From: Prorocentrum cordatum
Taxonomy: Eukaryota > Sar > Dinophyceae > Prorocentrales > Prorocentraceae
Length of the DNA: 64,000 nt
NCBI GenBank assembly: GCA_963575745.1
Contig: CAUYUJ010015288.1
Location: forward strand, 240,228-304,227
Reading direction: 5' to 3'
Shown piece after piece: positions 41,707 to 52,638 of the stretch (positions are counted from its first letter, which is position 1; each line of letters starts with the position of its first letter). The position numbers were made by a program, and so were the translations under genes. The notes below the pieces were generated by a model. That model did no database searches. It saw nothing but the letters and a program-made list of their open reading frames with translations, and had not been told where the DNA came from.

Positions 41707-43105
41707 GAACGTGTCAAGTTAATTCACATCCGGTGTCGATTCGTTGATTTTTCCTGCTCTTGTGCCCCCCAAGCGGCCACAGGTTAGATTCTTAGATATC
41801 CCCCCTGGGAGCCCCAAGACGCTTCAGGAAACCTCAGGTGGAGTTCAGGAGGCCACAGGAGGCCCAGGAGGAAGCTCCAGGAGGTCCCCAGGAGGCCCCA
41901 GGAGGCACCAGGAGGCCGCAGGACGCCCAGGACAGGCCCCAGGGATCTCCAGGAGATTCCCAGGAGGCTCCCAGGAGGCCCCAGGAGGCCGCCTATCAGA
42001 ACGTGTCAAGTTAATACACATCCGGTGTCGATTCGTTGATTTTTCCTGCTCTTGTGCCCCCCTCCATTTGGAGACGCCCAAACGGCCACAGGTTAGATAT
42101 CCCCCCTGGGAGCCCCAAGAGGCTTCAGGAAACCCCAGGTGGAGTTCACGAGGCCACAGGAGGCCCAGGAGGAAGCTCCAGGAGGTCCCCAGGAGGCCCC
42201 AGGAGGCACCAGGAGGCCCCCGCAACTCGGAGCTCTGAGACGCCGCGCTCGAGGTGGTCCGGCCCGTTTCGCCTGAGACTTCCTCGCACCACGTTTCGCC
42301 AGAGACATCGTCGCAACTCTGGGGTCGAGATGCCGCGCGCGAGGTGGTCCAGCCCGTTACGCTGGAGACATCCTCGCAACTCTAGGCTCCGAGATGCCGT
42401 TCGGGATGAAGAGGAGGTGGAGGAGGAGGAGGAGGAGGAGGAGGAGGAGGAGATGGAAGGGAGAAGGAGGAGGTGGATGATGTGCATGAGGGAGCAGGCA
42501 GTAGGAGGGGGAGGCCCCAGAGAGCTTCAGGAGGCCGCAGGACGCCCAGGACAGGCCCCAGGGGTCCGCAGGAGATTCCCAGGAGGCTCGCAGGAGGCCC
42601 CAGGAGGCCCCCTATCAGAACGTGTCAAGTTAATTCACATCCGGTGTCGATTCGCTGATTTTTCCTGCTCTTGTGGCCCCACCCCTGTATTTTGAGGGGC
42701 CCAAGCGGCCACAGGTTAGATATCCCCCCTGGGAGCCCCAAGACGCTTCAGGAAACCCCAGGTGGAGTTCACGAGGCCACAGGAGGCCCAGGAGGAAGCC
42801 CCAGGAGGTCCCCAGGAGGCACCAGGAGGCACCAGGAGGCCCCCGCAACTCGGAGCTCTGAGACGCCGCGCTCGAGGTGGTCCGGCCCGTTTCGCCTGAG
42901 ACTTCCTCGCAGCACGTTTCGCCCGAGACATCGTCGCAACTCTGGGGTCCGAAATGCCGCGCGCGAGGTGGTCCAGCCCGTTACGCTGGAGACATTCTCG
43001 CAACTCTGGGCTCCGAGATGCCGTTCGGGATGAATAGGAGGTGGACGAGGAGGAGGAGGAGGAGGAGGAGGAGGAGGAGGAGGAGAAGGAGGGGGCGGCA
43101 TGTTA
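41707..43105 (+). repeat. Array unit, plus orientation, continued after the insertion
   Basis: Conserved block, ccaggaggc repeats, gaggtggtccggcccgtttc pieces and (GAG)n cassettes, as at 35640-37260. Confidence 0.85.
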
Positions 43106-43339
43106 CGCAATCGACCTTGGAAACCGCAGTGGGTCTAAACACCCTGTTTGGGGATACTGCACTCCGGCTATAATTTGAAACCATTAATTCCAGCAGTTGG
43201 ACGTCGGCGAAACCCTGGCTTTGAAAAACCCCCGCTTATATAATTTTAGTACAGGAACATCACTTAGCAAATTATAGCCGGAGTGCAGTATCCCCAAACA
43301 AGCTTTTTCAACCCACTGCGGTTTCCAAGGTCGATTGCG
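43106..43339. mobile_element. Palindrome with 71-bp arms at the orientation switch
   Basis: Left arm 43106-43176 (cgcaatcgaccttggaaacc onwards) and right arm 43269-43339 are near-perfect inverted copies, with a 92-bp loop. A single right-type arm recurs at 61910-61980, again with minus-orientation array to its right. The arm therefore looks like the distal terminus of the array unit, and the palindrome like two units joined tail to tail. Confidence 0.85.
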
Positions 43340-45262
43340 TGCCCGTTCAGTGCGGCCAGAGGCGCAGCAGCGGGAGGCGGGAGGCGGAATGAGGGAGGAG
43401 GGAAGAGGAGCCAGGTGGGAAGCGGGAAGAGAGGGAGGCGGGAGAAGGAATGAGGAAGGTTGTGATTGGAGCCCGTGTGCTACGAAACGTCTCAGGCAGA
43501 ACGGGCCAGACCATCTCGCCCGCAACATCTTCGAGCTTCGCATTATGAGGATGGCTCAAGCGAAACGGGCCGGACCACCTCGCGAGCATCCTGGAGTTCA
43601 GTATTGGAAAGATGTCTGAAACGAAACGGGCCGGACAACCTCTCGCACACGTTCTGACAAGTCCACTCCACACTCGCTTCCCATTAGGTCCTCTCCTGCA
43701 ATTCCCTTCCTTCTCCCTCCTCCTCCTCCTTCCTCCTCTTGCCTGCTCCCTCATGCACATCATCCGCCTCCTCCTTCTCCCTTCCTTCTCCTCCTTCTCC
43801 TCCTCCCCATCCTCCTCATCCACCTCCTCTTCATCCCGAACGGCATCTCGGAGCCCAAAGTGGCGAGGATGTCTCCAGCGTAACGGGCTGGACCACCTCG
43901 CGCACGGCGTCTCGGACCCCAGAATTGCGACGATGTCTCGGGCGAAACGTGCTGCGAGGACGTCTCAGTCAAAACGGGCCGGACCACCTCGAGCGCGGCG
44001 TGTCAGAGCTCTGAATTGCGGGGGCTTCCTGGGGCCTCCTGGGGACCTCCTGGTACTTCCTCCTGGGCCCCCTGTGGCCTCCTGGGCCCCACCTGCGGCT
44101 TTCTGAAGCCTCTTGGGGCTCCCAGGGGGGGATATCTAACATGTGGCCGTCTGGGCCCACCAAAATGGAGCGGGGGCCACAAGAGCAGGAAAAATCAACG
44201 AATCGACACCGGATGTGTATTAATTGACACGTTCTGATAGGGGGCCTCCTGGGGCCTCCTGGGAGCCTCCTGGGAATCTCCTGGGGACCCCTGGGGACCC
44301 CTGGGGCCTGTCCTGGGCGTCCTGCGGCCTGAAGCTCTCTGGGGCCTCCTGGGGCTCCTAGGGTCCCAGGGGGGATATGTAACATGCGGTCTTCTGGGCC
44401 CACAGGCTGGACCACCTCTTGCGCGGCATATGGGAGCTCAGAGTTGCGAGAATGTCTTGTGCGAAACGGGCCGGACCACCTTGCGCACGGCAGAGCTCAG
44501 AGTTGCGAGGATGTCTCTGGCGAGACACGCCGGACCACCTCGCGCAGGGCATCTCAGAGCTCAGAGTTGCGAGGATGTCTCAAGCGAAACGGGCTGGACC
44601 ACGTCGCGCGCGGCATCTCCAAGGTCAGAATTGCGAGGATGTCTCAGGCGAAACGCGCCGGGCCATCTCGCGCACGGCATCTCAGAGCTCAGAGTTTGGA
44701 GGATGTCTCAAGCGATACGAGCCGGACCACCTCTCGCGCGGCATCTGGGAGCTCAGAAATTCGAGGATGTCTCAGGCGAGACGAGCCGGACCACCTCTCG
44801 CGCGGCATCTGGGAGCTCAGAGTTTCGAGGATGTCTAAGGCGAAACGGGCCAGACCACCTCTCGCGCGGCATCTCGGAGCCCAGAGTTGCGAGGATGTCT
44901 CAAGCGAAACGGGCTGGACCACCTCGCAAGCGTCATCTCGGAGCCCGGAGTTTCGAGTATGTCTTGTGCGAAACGGGCCGGACCACCTCTCGCACGGCAC
45001 CTCGGTGCTCAGAGTTTTGAGGATGTCTCAGGCGAGACGGCCCGGACCACCTCTCGCGCGGCGTCTCAGAGAGCATCTTTTCGAAGATGTCTCAGGCGAA
45101 ACGGCCAATCCCGGCCAACTCAGAAACGAGAGTTGTGAGGATGTCTCAAGCGAAACGGCCGGGACCATCAGATTTTTGTGAGCATGTCTCTGCTCCGACT
45201 TCCCTCGGCCGGAGTTAGCTTCTATCACAACAGGACCGCGTTCAGCAAGCTGTTTGGGGAAG
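43340..45262 (-). repeat. Array unit, minus orientation, inner part
   Basis: Inverted versions of the 37320-37690, (GAG)n, ccaggaggc and ~64-bp modules, ending at an inverted cap (45130-45262). Confidence 0.85.
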
Positions 45263-45510
45263 AAAAATCCTGTTTGGGAAACCCTGTCTCGGAGCCCAGA
45301 GTTGCGAGGATGTCCCAGGTCGCACCTGGTCGACGAGCAAGCTGTCGGGTCGGCGCTGGGAGAGGCTCCACCGCCATGCTGTGAACTCAGAAGCAACTTC
45401 AAAAGGAAGCGGGGGAGGGCGCGGAAGCGGGGGGGCATGTCGTGATAGTTCCCCCGGGGATGATATCGAGAGGTACGCGGCGCACGTCTCAAAAGAAAAA
45501 TCGTGACGTC
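45263..45510 (-). repeat. Dispersed repeat, inverted copy of 15953-16195
   Basis: Same blocks in reverse order and complement, including gcaccaggtcgcacc-type sequence and the agcgggggagggcgcggaag tract. Confidence 0.78.
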
Positions 45511-47528
45511 GGATGTCTGGGGAGGGCGGAAGGCAGTGCGCGCATGACGGATGCTGAGGCGGCAGAAACGACGACGGCGGGGACAGGGAGGCGGAGGCAG
45601 AGGCGCAGCAGCGGGAGGCGGGAGGCGGGAGGAGGGAGGAGGGAAGAGGAGCCAGGCGGTAAGTGGGAAGAGGGAGGCGGGAGAAGGAACGAGAGAGGCT
45701 GTGATTGGAGCCCCTGTGCTACGAAACGACTCAGGCAGAACCGGCCAGACCATCTCGCGCGCAACATCTTCGAGCCTCGCATTGCGAGGATGGCTCAATC
45801 GAAACGGGCCGGACCACCTCGCGAGCGACATCTTGGAGCTCAGTATTGGGAGAATGTCTCAAACGAAACGGGCCGGACAATCTCTCGCACACGTTCTGAC
45901 GAGTCCACGTCGCACTGGCTTCCCATTAGGTCCTCTCCTGCAACTCCTTTCCTTCTCCCTCCTCCTCCTCCTCCTCCTCCTCCTCCTCCTCCTCCTCCTC
46001 CTCCTCCCCCTCCTCCTGCCTGTTCCCTCATGCACATCATCCGCCTCCTCCTTCTCCCTTCCATCTCCTCATCCTTCTCCTCCCCATCCTCCTCATCCAC
46101 CCCCTCTTCATCCCGAACGGCATCTCGGAGCCTAAAGTTGCGAGGATGTCTCCAGCGTAACGGGCTGGACCACCTCGCGCACGGCATCTCGGACCCCAGA
46201 GTTGCGACGATGCCTCGGGCGAAACGTGCTGCGAGGAAGTCTCAGGCGAAACGGGCCAGACCACCTCGAGCCCGGCGTCTCAGAGCTCCGAGTTGCGGGG
46301 GCCTCCTGGTGCCTCCTGGGGCCTCCCGGAGACCTCCTGGTACTTCCTCCTGGGCCTCCTGTGGCCTCCTGAACTCCACCTGGGGTTTCCGGAAGCCTCT
46401 TGGGGCTCCCACGGGAGATATCTAACCTGTGGCCGTTTGGGCCCACCAAAATGGAGGGGGGGGGGCACAAGAGCAGGAAAAATCAACGAATCGTCACCGG
46501 ATGTGTATTAACATCCCGATAGGGGGCCTCCTGGGGCCTCCTGGGAGCCTCGTGGGAATCTCATGGAGATCCCTGGGGCCTGTCCTGGGCGTCCTGCGGC
46601 CTCCTGGAGCTCTCTGGGGTCTTCTTGGGCTCCCAAGGTCCCAGGGAGGAGATGTAACATGCGGTCTTCTGGGCCCCCAGGCTGGACCACCTCTTCCGCG
46701 GCATCTGGGAGCTCAGAGTTGCGAGAATGTCTTGTGCGAAACAGGCCGGACCACCTTGCGCACGGCATCTCAGAGCTCAGAGTTGCGAGGATGTCTCAGG
46801 CGAGACGGGCTGGACCACCTCGCGCAGGGCATCTCCGAGCTCAGAAATTCGAGGATGTCTCAAGCGGGCTCCCAGGGTCCCAGGGAGGATATGAAACATG
46901 TGGTCTTCTGGGCCCCCAGGCTGGACCACCTCTTGCGCGGCATCTGGGAGCTCAGAGTTGCAAGAATGTCTTGTGCGATACGGGCCGGACCACCTTGCGC
47001 ACGGCATCTCAGAGCTCAGAGTTGCGAGGACGTCTCAGGCGAGACGGGCTGGACCACCTCGCGCAGGGCATCTCAGAGCTCAGAAGCCCGAGGATGTCTC
47101 AGGCGAAACGGGCCGGACCATCTCTCGCGCGGCATCTCCGAGGTCAGAGTTTCGAGGATGTCTCAAGCGAAACGGGCCGGACCACCTCGCGCAAGGCATC
47201 TCAGAGCTCAGAGTTTCGAGGATGTCTCAGGCTAAACGGCCCGGACCACCTCTCGCACGGCACCTCGGGGCTCAGAGTTTCGAGGATGTCTCAAGCGAAA
47301 CGGCCCGGACCACCTCTCGCGCGGCGTCCCGGAGCGCAATTGTTCGAGGATGTCTCAGGCGAAACGGCTAATCCCGGCCAACTCAGAAACGAGAGTTCTG
47401 AGGATGTCTCAAACGAAATGGCCCGGACCATCAAATTTTTGTGAGGATGTCTCTGCGCCGATTTCCCTCGGCCAGAGGTAGCTTCTATCACAACAGCACC
47501 CCGTTCAGCAAGCTGTTTGGGGAAAAAA
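45511..47528 (-). repeat. Array unit, minus orientation, outer part with right terminal cap
   Basis: (CTC)n cassette, conserved ggatgtgtattaac block, ~64-bp array (46665-47460), then the right inverted cap to 47528. Confidence 0.85.
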
Positions 47529-47529
47529 G

Positions 47530-49615
47530 GCTGCGATTGAAGAAGCTTCGTCCTGGTGTCGTCGCCACGGGTGGCTCGCTCAAATTACTCTTGCCCTGGT
47601 CACGCCCGAGGGGGGCACGTCTGGTGGTACGGCGATTTTGGTTCGAGATTGGCTAGGCTGCTACGACGTCACTAAGGGGCTAGATTTCATTCCAGGTCAT
47701 GCTACTGTCTGTTGGGCACAAGTACTTGGAGGCATTACCATATTGTGTTGATCGCTCTGCCTCAAGGACTCCGGAGGACTCTCTGAACTCAACCTTGGTG
47801 TTTTTGGCCAATGTAGGTTCTTTATGTAACTCCTGCTCCTCCCCCTACCTCGTGGGGGTGACTTTAACATGCCCCCGTCTGCGCTCGCCGACAGTGATTA
47901 CGCGGCTGCGCTCTCTGCTAACATTATTTACCCCCCCGACTCTATGTCTTGCACCAGTACGGTTGTGGGAGGTGGGTCACTGCTTGACTATTTCGTGCGT
48001 AGCCCTGGGCCCGGCAAAGGGGTTGCTGGTACGTCGGTCGCGTTGACTGCGGACGCTCGCCCGCGTCGACCCGTCCGTGTTCGATTCCATCAATCTCTTG
48101 CTGACCTTCAGGGTTCGACTTTCGTGCGACCCACGCCCATCCCCGCCCCCCTTCCCATCGGACCCTTCCCGAAACCCTCCAGCTGTCTTGATGCTCTTGA
48201 CTGTGCCGAGCGCGCACTTGCTCTGGCTCGCTCAGGGGACCCAAGATCCCCCATCCAGCGTCATATCAATTTGTTATATAAGTTTTGGGCCAATAACCAG
48301 TCTGAAGAGGAATTTGAGGCGGCGTACCAGACCACGCTTCCGATCCGAGGAACCCGCGGCAAGGTTCCGAAGCCCATGTGGAAGTCGGTGCTCGCCCAGG
48401 ACCGCAGTCGGAAGCCCAGGCAGCCAGCGCTCTACGCGCTCCGCTGGCTCGAGGGCAGCCTGAGGATGCTCATCGTTTACACTACTACGGACCGCTGGCG
48501 CCAGGCTCGGGATGTCTCCAAACTGTCCCCCCCCCCCCCCCCCCCCCCCCCTAAGGACTTCAATGATCACTTAGTTTTGTTTCAGGACCTGGCCCAGCGT
48601 CTCGAGGATCACGTTCAGCCGATTGTTGAAGATGCAGCCTTCACTGGTGATCACCCGTGGCAGGCTGCAGGCGCTGTCATTCTTGAAGCCTTGAGTGAAG
48701 CTCTCGGCGCTTACTCAGCCACCGCCAGGGCTGAGGCCGCTGCGAATTGGAAAGAGCGGCTGCGTGACGGCCTCGAAGGAGGGGGCAAACGCGCTCACAA
48801 TTGGACCCGCCCCCCCACCGCGTGGACCCCCACTCGCACTGTCTCTTCTATAGGCATGGTTTTGGCCGACCCCAAGAATTTGTTGCAGACCGAGTGTGCT
48901 CGTTTCTCTGGTCTTTGGAGGGCCCAGGGCACCCCCCTCCACCCCAAGCAGGGATTTGAGCAGTATTTGGACCCCCTCCTATGGATGGAGCCTGACAGCA
49001 TTCGCAAGGCCTCGAGGTCGTGCAAGCTTGCGTCTGCTGTAGGTGTCGACGGTTTTCGCATGCGTCACTTGCAGGCCCTCAGTAACTCGGCTCTGCATGT
49101 TCTTATGACCCTTTGGTCCGTCATGGAGTGCACCGGTTTGATTCCCAAGCAAGTTCGGGTTTTCAGTTTGGCGCTTTTAGAGAAACCGACTGGGGGCTGG
49201 AGGCCGATTGGCATTGTTGCTGGCTTTTACAGGCTTTGGGGGGGGCTGCGGCGGCCCGTCCTCCAGGCCTGGGAGACCAGCGTTCATGGGCCGCACCTCG
49301 CCGCTTCGGCCTGCGCTGGAGCAGGTGGTGTGGTTTGGCGGCAGGCCCTCCGCTCCGACGCCGCCGTTTGCAATTCGCAGGTGTCTTGCAGCATGTTATG
49401 GGACCTCTTCAAATTCTTTGAAACCATCTGCTTCGTGAAGCCCAAGGAACGCTGCAAGTACTTGGGCTTCCCGCCGCAGGTTGCCTTCGTCTGCCTCAAC
49501 ATGTATGCAGGACCGCGTTTTATCATGTTAGGTTCTATGGTCCAAGGACCGTTGCATGCCCTTTCTGGGCGTGATTGCAGGCTGCTCTGCCGCTGCCAGT
49601 TTCGCGCGAGCTTAT
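47530..49615 (+). pseudogene. LINE ORF2, first part: endonuclease and N-terminal half of RT
   Basis: The frame opens with AIEEASSWCRRHGW and GGTSGGTAILVRDWLG, then GGDFN at 47857-47868, GGGSLLDYF and RRPVRVRF. These are C-terminal motifs of an EEP/APE-type endonuclease. The N-terminal catalytic part is lost at the island junction. Two in-frame stops are at 47749-47751 and 47827-47829. The RT begins downstream: a poly-Pro stretch from a C22-type run (48527-48550), SAVGVDGFRMRHLQAL, EKPTGGWRPIGI, then LWDLFKFFE with the motif A Asp at 49402-49404. A one-base shift near 49555 moves to GVIAGCSAAASFARAY, where the YR element interrupts. The ORF continuing past 49616 is chimeric and not a protein. 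Confidence 0.85.
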
Positions 49616-49932
49616 GGGGGGCGCGCGCCCGCAGGGTGCTGCGCGGGCACAAATCGCAGGTCGGCCGACGGGCCCTGCGGCGCCGCGGCGCGTGCGACGC
49701 GCGCCGCATGCAGCCCGACCGCAGCGCGCACCGCCCGCAGTCGCGTCTTTGCGCTTCTGTGTTGTTTCGCGCGGGCCTGCCGCGGTCGCTCGCGCAGGCG
49801 CGCCGCGGGGATCGCGCGCCGGGCGGATCGCGGCGCGCCTTGGCGATGCTCGCTTCGCAGGTTGTCGATTCTATTGATTTGGGCGCCGCGCTCGTGCGGC
49901 GCTCGCGCGGCGCGGGCCCGTCGGCCGTTCTG
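49616..49932 (+). repeat. YR element repeat A1
   Basis: Left terminal repeat, beginning ggggggcgcg. Pair of 56833-57149. Confidence 0.92.
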
Positions 49933-50190
49933 GGGTCGCTGCCGCCGCCGCGGTGTCGTCGTCGTCGTGGTCTTCGTCCGTGTTTCGCCTTGGCGGTCGT
50001 CGGGCGTGGCTTCGCTCGGCCCGTCGGTCGTTGGCCCGTCGGTCGTCCCTCGTCCGTTCGTCGGTCTGTCGGTCGTCCGTCGTCCGTCTGTCTGGTGGGT
50101 TCTCGCCGTCGCCGCCGCGCTTCCCCCCCTGGGGTCGCTGCCGCCGCCGCGGTGTCGTCGTCGTCGTGGTCTTCGTCCGTGTTTCGCCCC
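49933..50190 (+). repeat. ~60-bp direct repeat in the YR leader
   Basis: ggggtcgctgccgccgccgc, then ggtgtcgtcgtcgtcgtggt, then cttcgtccgtgtttcgcc, at about 49933 and again at about 50133. Between them are cgtcggtcgt repeats. Confidence 0.85.
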
Positions 50191-50440
50191 TGCGGTCGTC
50201 GGGCGTGGCCGCCGCCGCCGCCGCGTCGCCGCCGCCGCCGCCGCCGTCGCTGCGCCGTCGCCGTCCGCCGTCGCCGCGGCCCGCCGTCGCTGCTGCGTCG
50301 CCGCCGCTGGCGCCGCCGCTGCCGCCGCGTCGTCGTCGTCGTGTCGCGTCGCTTGTTCCTGGCTTCGTGCCGTCTCCTGCGTGGCCCGGCGTCGGTGGTC
50401 GCGCGCCTGTGTGTGTTTTTGCTTTGCTTCCCGTTCGCGG

Positions 50441-50985
50441 GAGTCCACGGTGCTACTGACGCACCCGCACTCGGGCGACCCGACCGAGGGCGATCCGACA
50501 GCGCGATCATAGCGCTTGTGAACAGGCGACCCGCTCGAGGGCGTCCTGTCGTTGGGCTACCCGACCTAGGGAGTCCCAACGGTGCTACTGACGCACCTGC
50601 ACTCGGGCGACCCGATCGAGGGCGACCCAGAAGCGCGACCATTGCGCTCGGTTACAGGCGACCCGCCCAAGGGCGTCCTGTGGTTGGGCTACCCGACCGA
50701 GGGAGTCCCAATGGTGCTACAGACGCACCCGAACTCGGGCGACCCGATCGAGGGCGACCCGACAGCGCGACCATAGCGCTTGAGCACAGGCGACCCGCCC
50801 GAGGGCGTCCTGTTGTTGGGATACCCGACCTAGGGAGTCCAAACGGTGCTACAGACGCACCTGCACTCGGGCGACCCGGTCGAGGGCGACCCGACAGCGC
50901 GACCATAGCGCTTATGTTCAGGCGACCCGCCCGAGGGCGTCCTGTTGCTGGACTACCCGAACGAGGGAGACCCAACGGTGCCACC
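50441..50985 (+). repeat. 132-bp tandem repeat, 4 units (44-residue in-frame period)
   Basis: ggtgctac landmarks at 50449, 50581, 50711 and 50845, and a degenerate one at 50977. Spacing is 130-134 bp. Units carry cgacccgaccgagggcga and acccgacctagggagtccc. 132 is 44 codons, so one frame reads a repeating GATDAPALGRPDRGR peptide, but there is no clear start codon and coding is doubtful. Confidence 0.88.
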
Positions 50986-51220
50986 ACCGCACCCGCACAA
51001 CGGTCCGCAGCGCCGGCTTTGCCGTCGCAAGTGCGCCCGCCCTAGCGCGGGCGACACATGTTCGCCGCCCCAAAGTCGGGCAAGTGTGGTGTCACGTGTT
51101 CGTGCATTGTCCCGTGCTCGCCCGGCTGGACGATTTCGGTCCGTAGCTGTTTCGCTCGAGCGAGTGAATTGCTTACCTTCCCGTCGTGCGCCCACGTGGT
51201 TGGCTCCACTACCGCCTGCC

Positions 51221-52566
51221 ATGTCCGCGCCGCTCCTCGTTCTTCTCGAGTCTGGGGTGGACAGGCGCACGAAGCGCGACCGCACGTGGCTGAAGCCAGT
51301 GGTCGAGGTGCTGGCGACCAACGGCATCGAGAGTCCGGAGGACCTGGTCAAACTCGACGTCAGGGCCGCGACCTTCCAGCTCAACGGGCTGGTCGAGGGC
51401 AAGGTCGCTTTCCTCGAGCGCGCCGTCGCAAAGGCAACCCAGTCCGCCGAGCAGCAGGCAGCTGCCGAGGCCGCGGCGCCAGGCGGTTCACAGGAGCCGG
51501 TCAGCGCCCCCCTGCAGGCGCTCCAGGGCGGCCGCAAGCCAGCGGTCCACGTGGACATCGCCGCAGGCCTGGGCGGCATGACCTTGGCGGACTTGCCAGC
51601 GTCGTGCTGGCCGCCTCCGCAACTGACCGACTGGGTGCAGGGCCAGGTCAAGGCCGCGGAGAGCAAGGGCATCACGAAGCCCTTCCTCTACATGCCGATC
51701 AAGAAATTCCCCCCGTACTACGCGGCGGACAAGAGGCAGCCCGACGATCTCGAGGGGGAGTGCGGCGTCGAGCGGTCCTTCGCGCAGGAGATCGCCCGCG
51801 GCATCTGCCAGGCGAGGGGCCCCGACAAGAAGCAGGGGGACCTGCCGAGCATCCTGCAGCGGTGCGTCGCGTTTGACAGATGGGCAATCGTCGCGGCGCT
51901 CGCCGGTCAGATGCCGCTCACGGCGTCCATGGCCCACTAGGAGGTCGCGATGCAGCTCGCCCTGTCGGCGCGGGCCAGTGGGCGCACGACCGCGATCGCC
52001 GTCCTCTACGACGAGATCGCCCGGCGCGAATGGGCAGACTTTTCAGCGGGCCTGGGCGCCTTCGACGTCGCCGCGGCCGCGCAGTCGCAGAACGCGGCCG
52101 CCATGCTCCGGGCGGAGCGCGAGCGCGACGCCCGCGGGTTCCAAGTGGCGCACGACCGAGCTCCGGCAGGGGGGCGCCGGCAGGGACCACAAAGGCGGCA
52201 GCGACCACAAAGGGGGCGCTGGCAGGGGCGCCAGGGGCAAGGGACCACAAAGGCGGCAGCGACCACAAAGGCGGCAGCGACCACAAGGGCAAGGCAAGGG
52301 GCGCCGGCAGGGACCACAAAGGCGGCAGCGACCACAGCGCCAAGGGCGGCAGCGACCACAAGGGCAAGGCAAGGGGCGCCGGCAGGGACCACAAAGGCGG
52401 CAGCGACCACAGCGCCAAGGGCGGCAAGGCCAAGGGCTACGGCAAAGAGCACAAGGGCAAGCCCGCGAACGACTCTCACCGCTGGCAGGGGCATTACTCG
52501 TCCGGGAGTGCCGCCAGCGGGGCGCAGGCGCCGGTGACGCCAAGCAAGCGCCAGAAGAGAGAGTGA
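51221..52566 (+). pseudogene. YR element gag-like ORF, interrupted
   Basis: Opens MSAPLLVLLESGVDRRTKRD, followed by helical, Ala-rich sequence and FLYMPIKKFPPYYAADKRQ. A TAG at 51938-51940 breaks it, but the frame continues immediately (EVAMQLALSARASG, ADFSAGLGAFDVAAAAQ). It then passes through a tandem HKGGSDHKG-type basic tail (about 52180-52450), where the coding frame switches among units, and ends SKRQKRE at 52566. It lies first in the element, before RT, as gag does. A basic tail would suit RNA binding. No CCHC knuckle is seen. Family membership rests on position, not on a recognised domain. Confidence 0.65.
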
Positions 52567-52638
52567 GGGGCCGCAGCCGCCCCGCCCGACGCGGGGGCAG
52601 CACTCCCCGCGCACCCTGCGCAGTCAGCCGCGGAGCCA

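Larger units (their letters stand above)
35010..47528. mobile_element. 12.5-kb inverted-repeat array island inserted in the LINE
   Basis: Ends are inverted copies of each other. The left end reads tttttccccaaacagcttgc; the complement of the right end reads the same and continues for ~125 bp with few changes, through ctgaacggggtgctgttgtg and gacatcctcaca. Inside, ~64-bp tandem repeats, ccaggaggc repeats, (GAG)n tracts and a conserved tatcagaacgtgtcaagtta block lie in plus orientation to 43106 and in minus orientation from 43340. The switch point is a palindrome (43106-43339). Units are ~4.9 kb (plus, excluding an insertion) and ~4.3 kb (minus). No transposase is visible, so it is non-autonomous or a recombination product. 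The left LINE flank ends in ORF2 N-terminal-like sequence and the right flank resumes within the endonuclease. Confidence 0.8.

Noticed and set aside
35165-47460. CRISPR-like regular repeats
   Set aside because: The ~64-bp units are contiguous tandem repeats without unique spacers, in a eukaryotic context, with no cas-like genes.
47869-51045. A 1058-aa open frame that looks like one large protein
   Set aside because: It joins LINE RT sequence (to 49615) to the GC-rich leader of the YR element. The second half is repeat-driven R/P/G-rich sequence, so it is a chimera of two elements.
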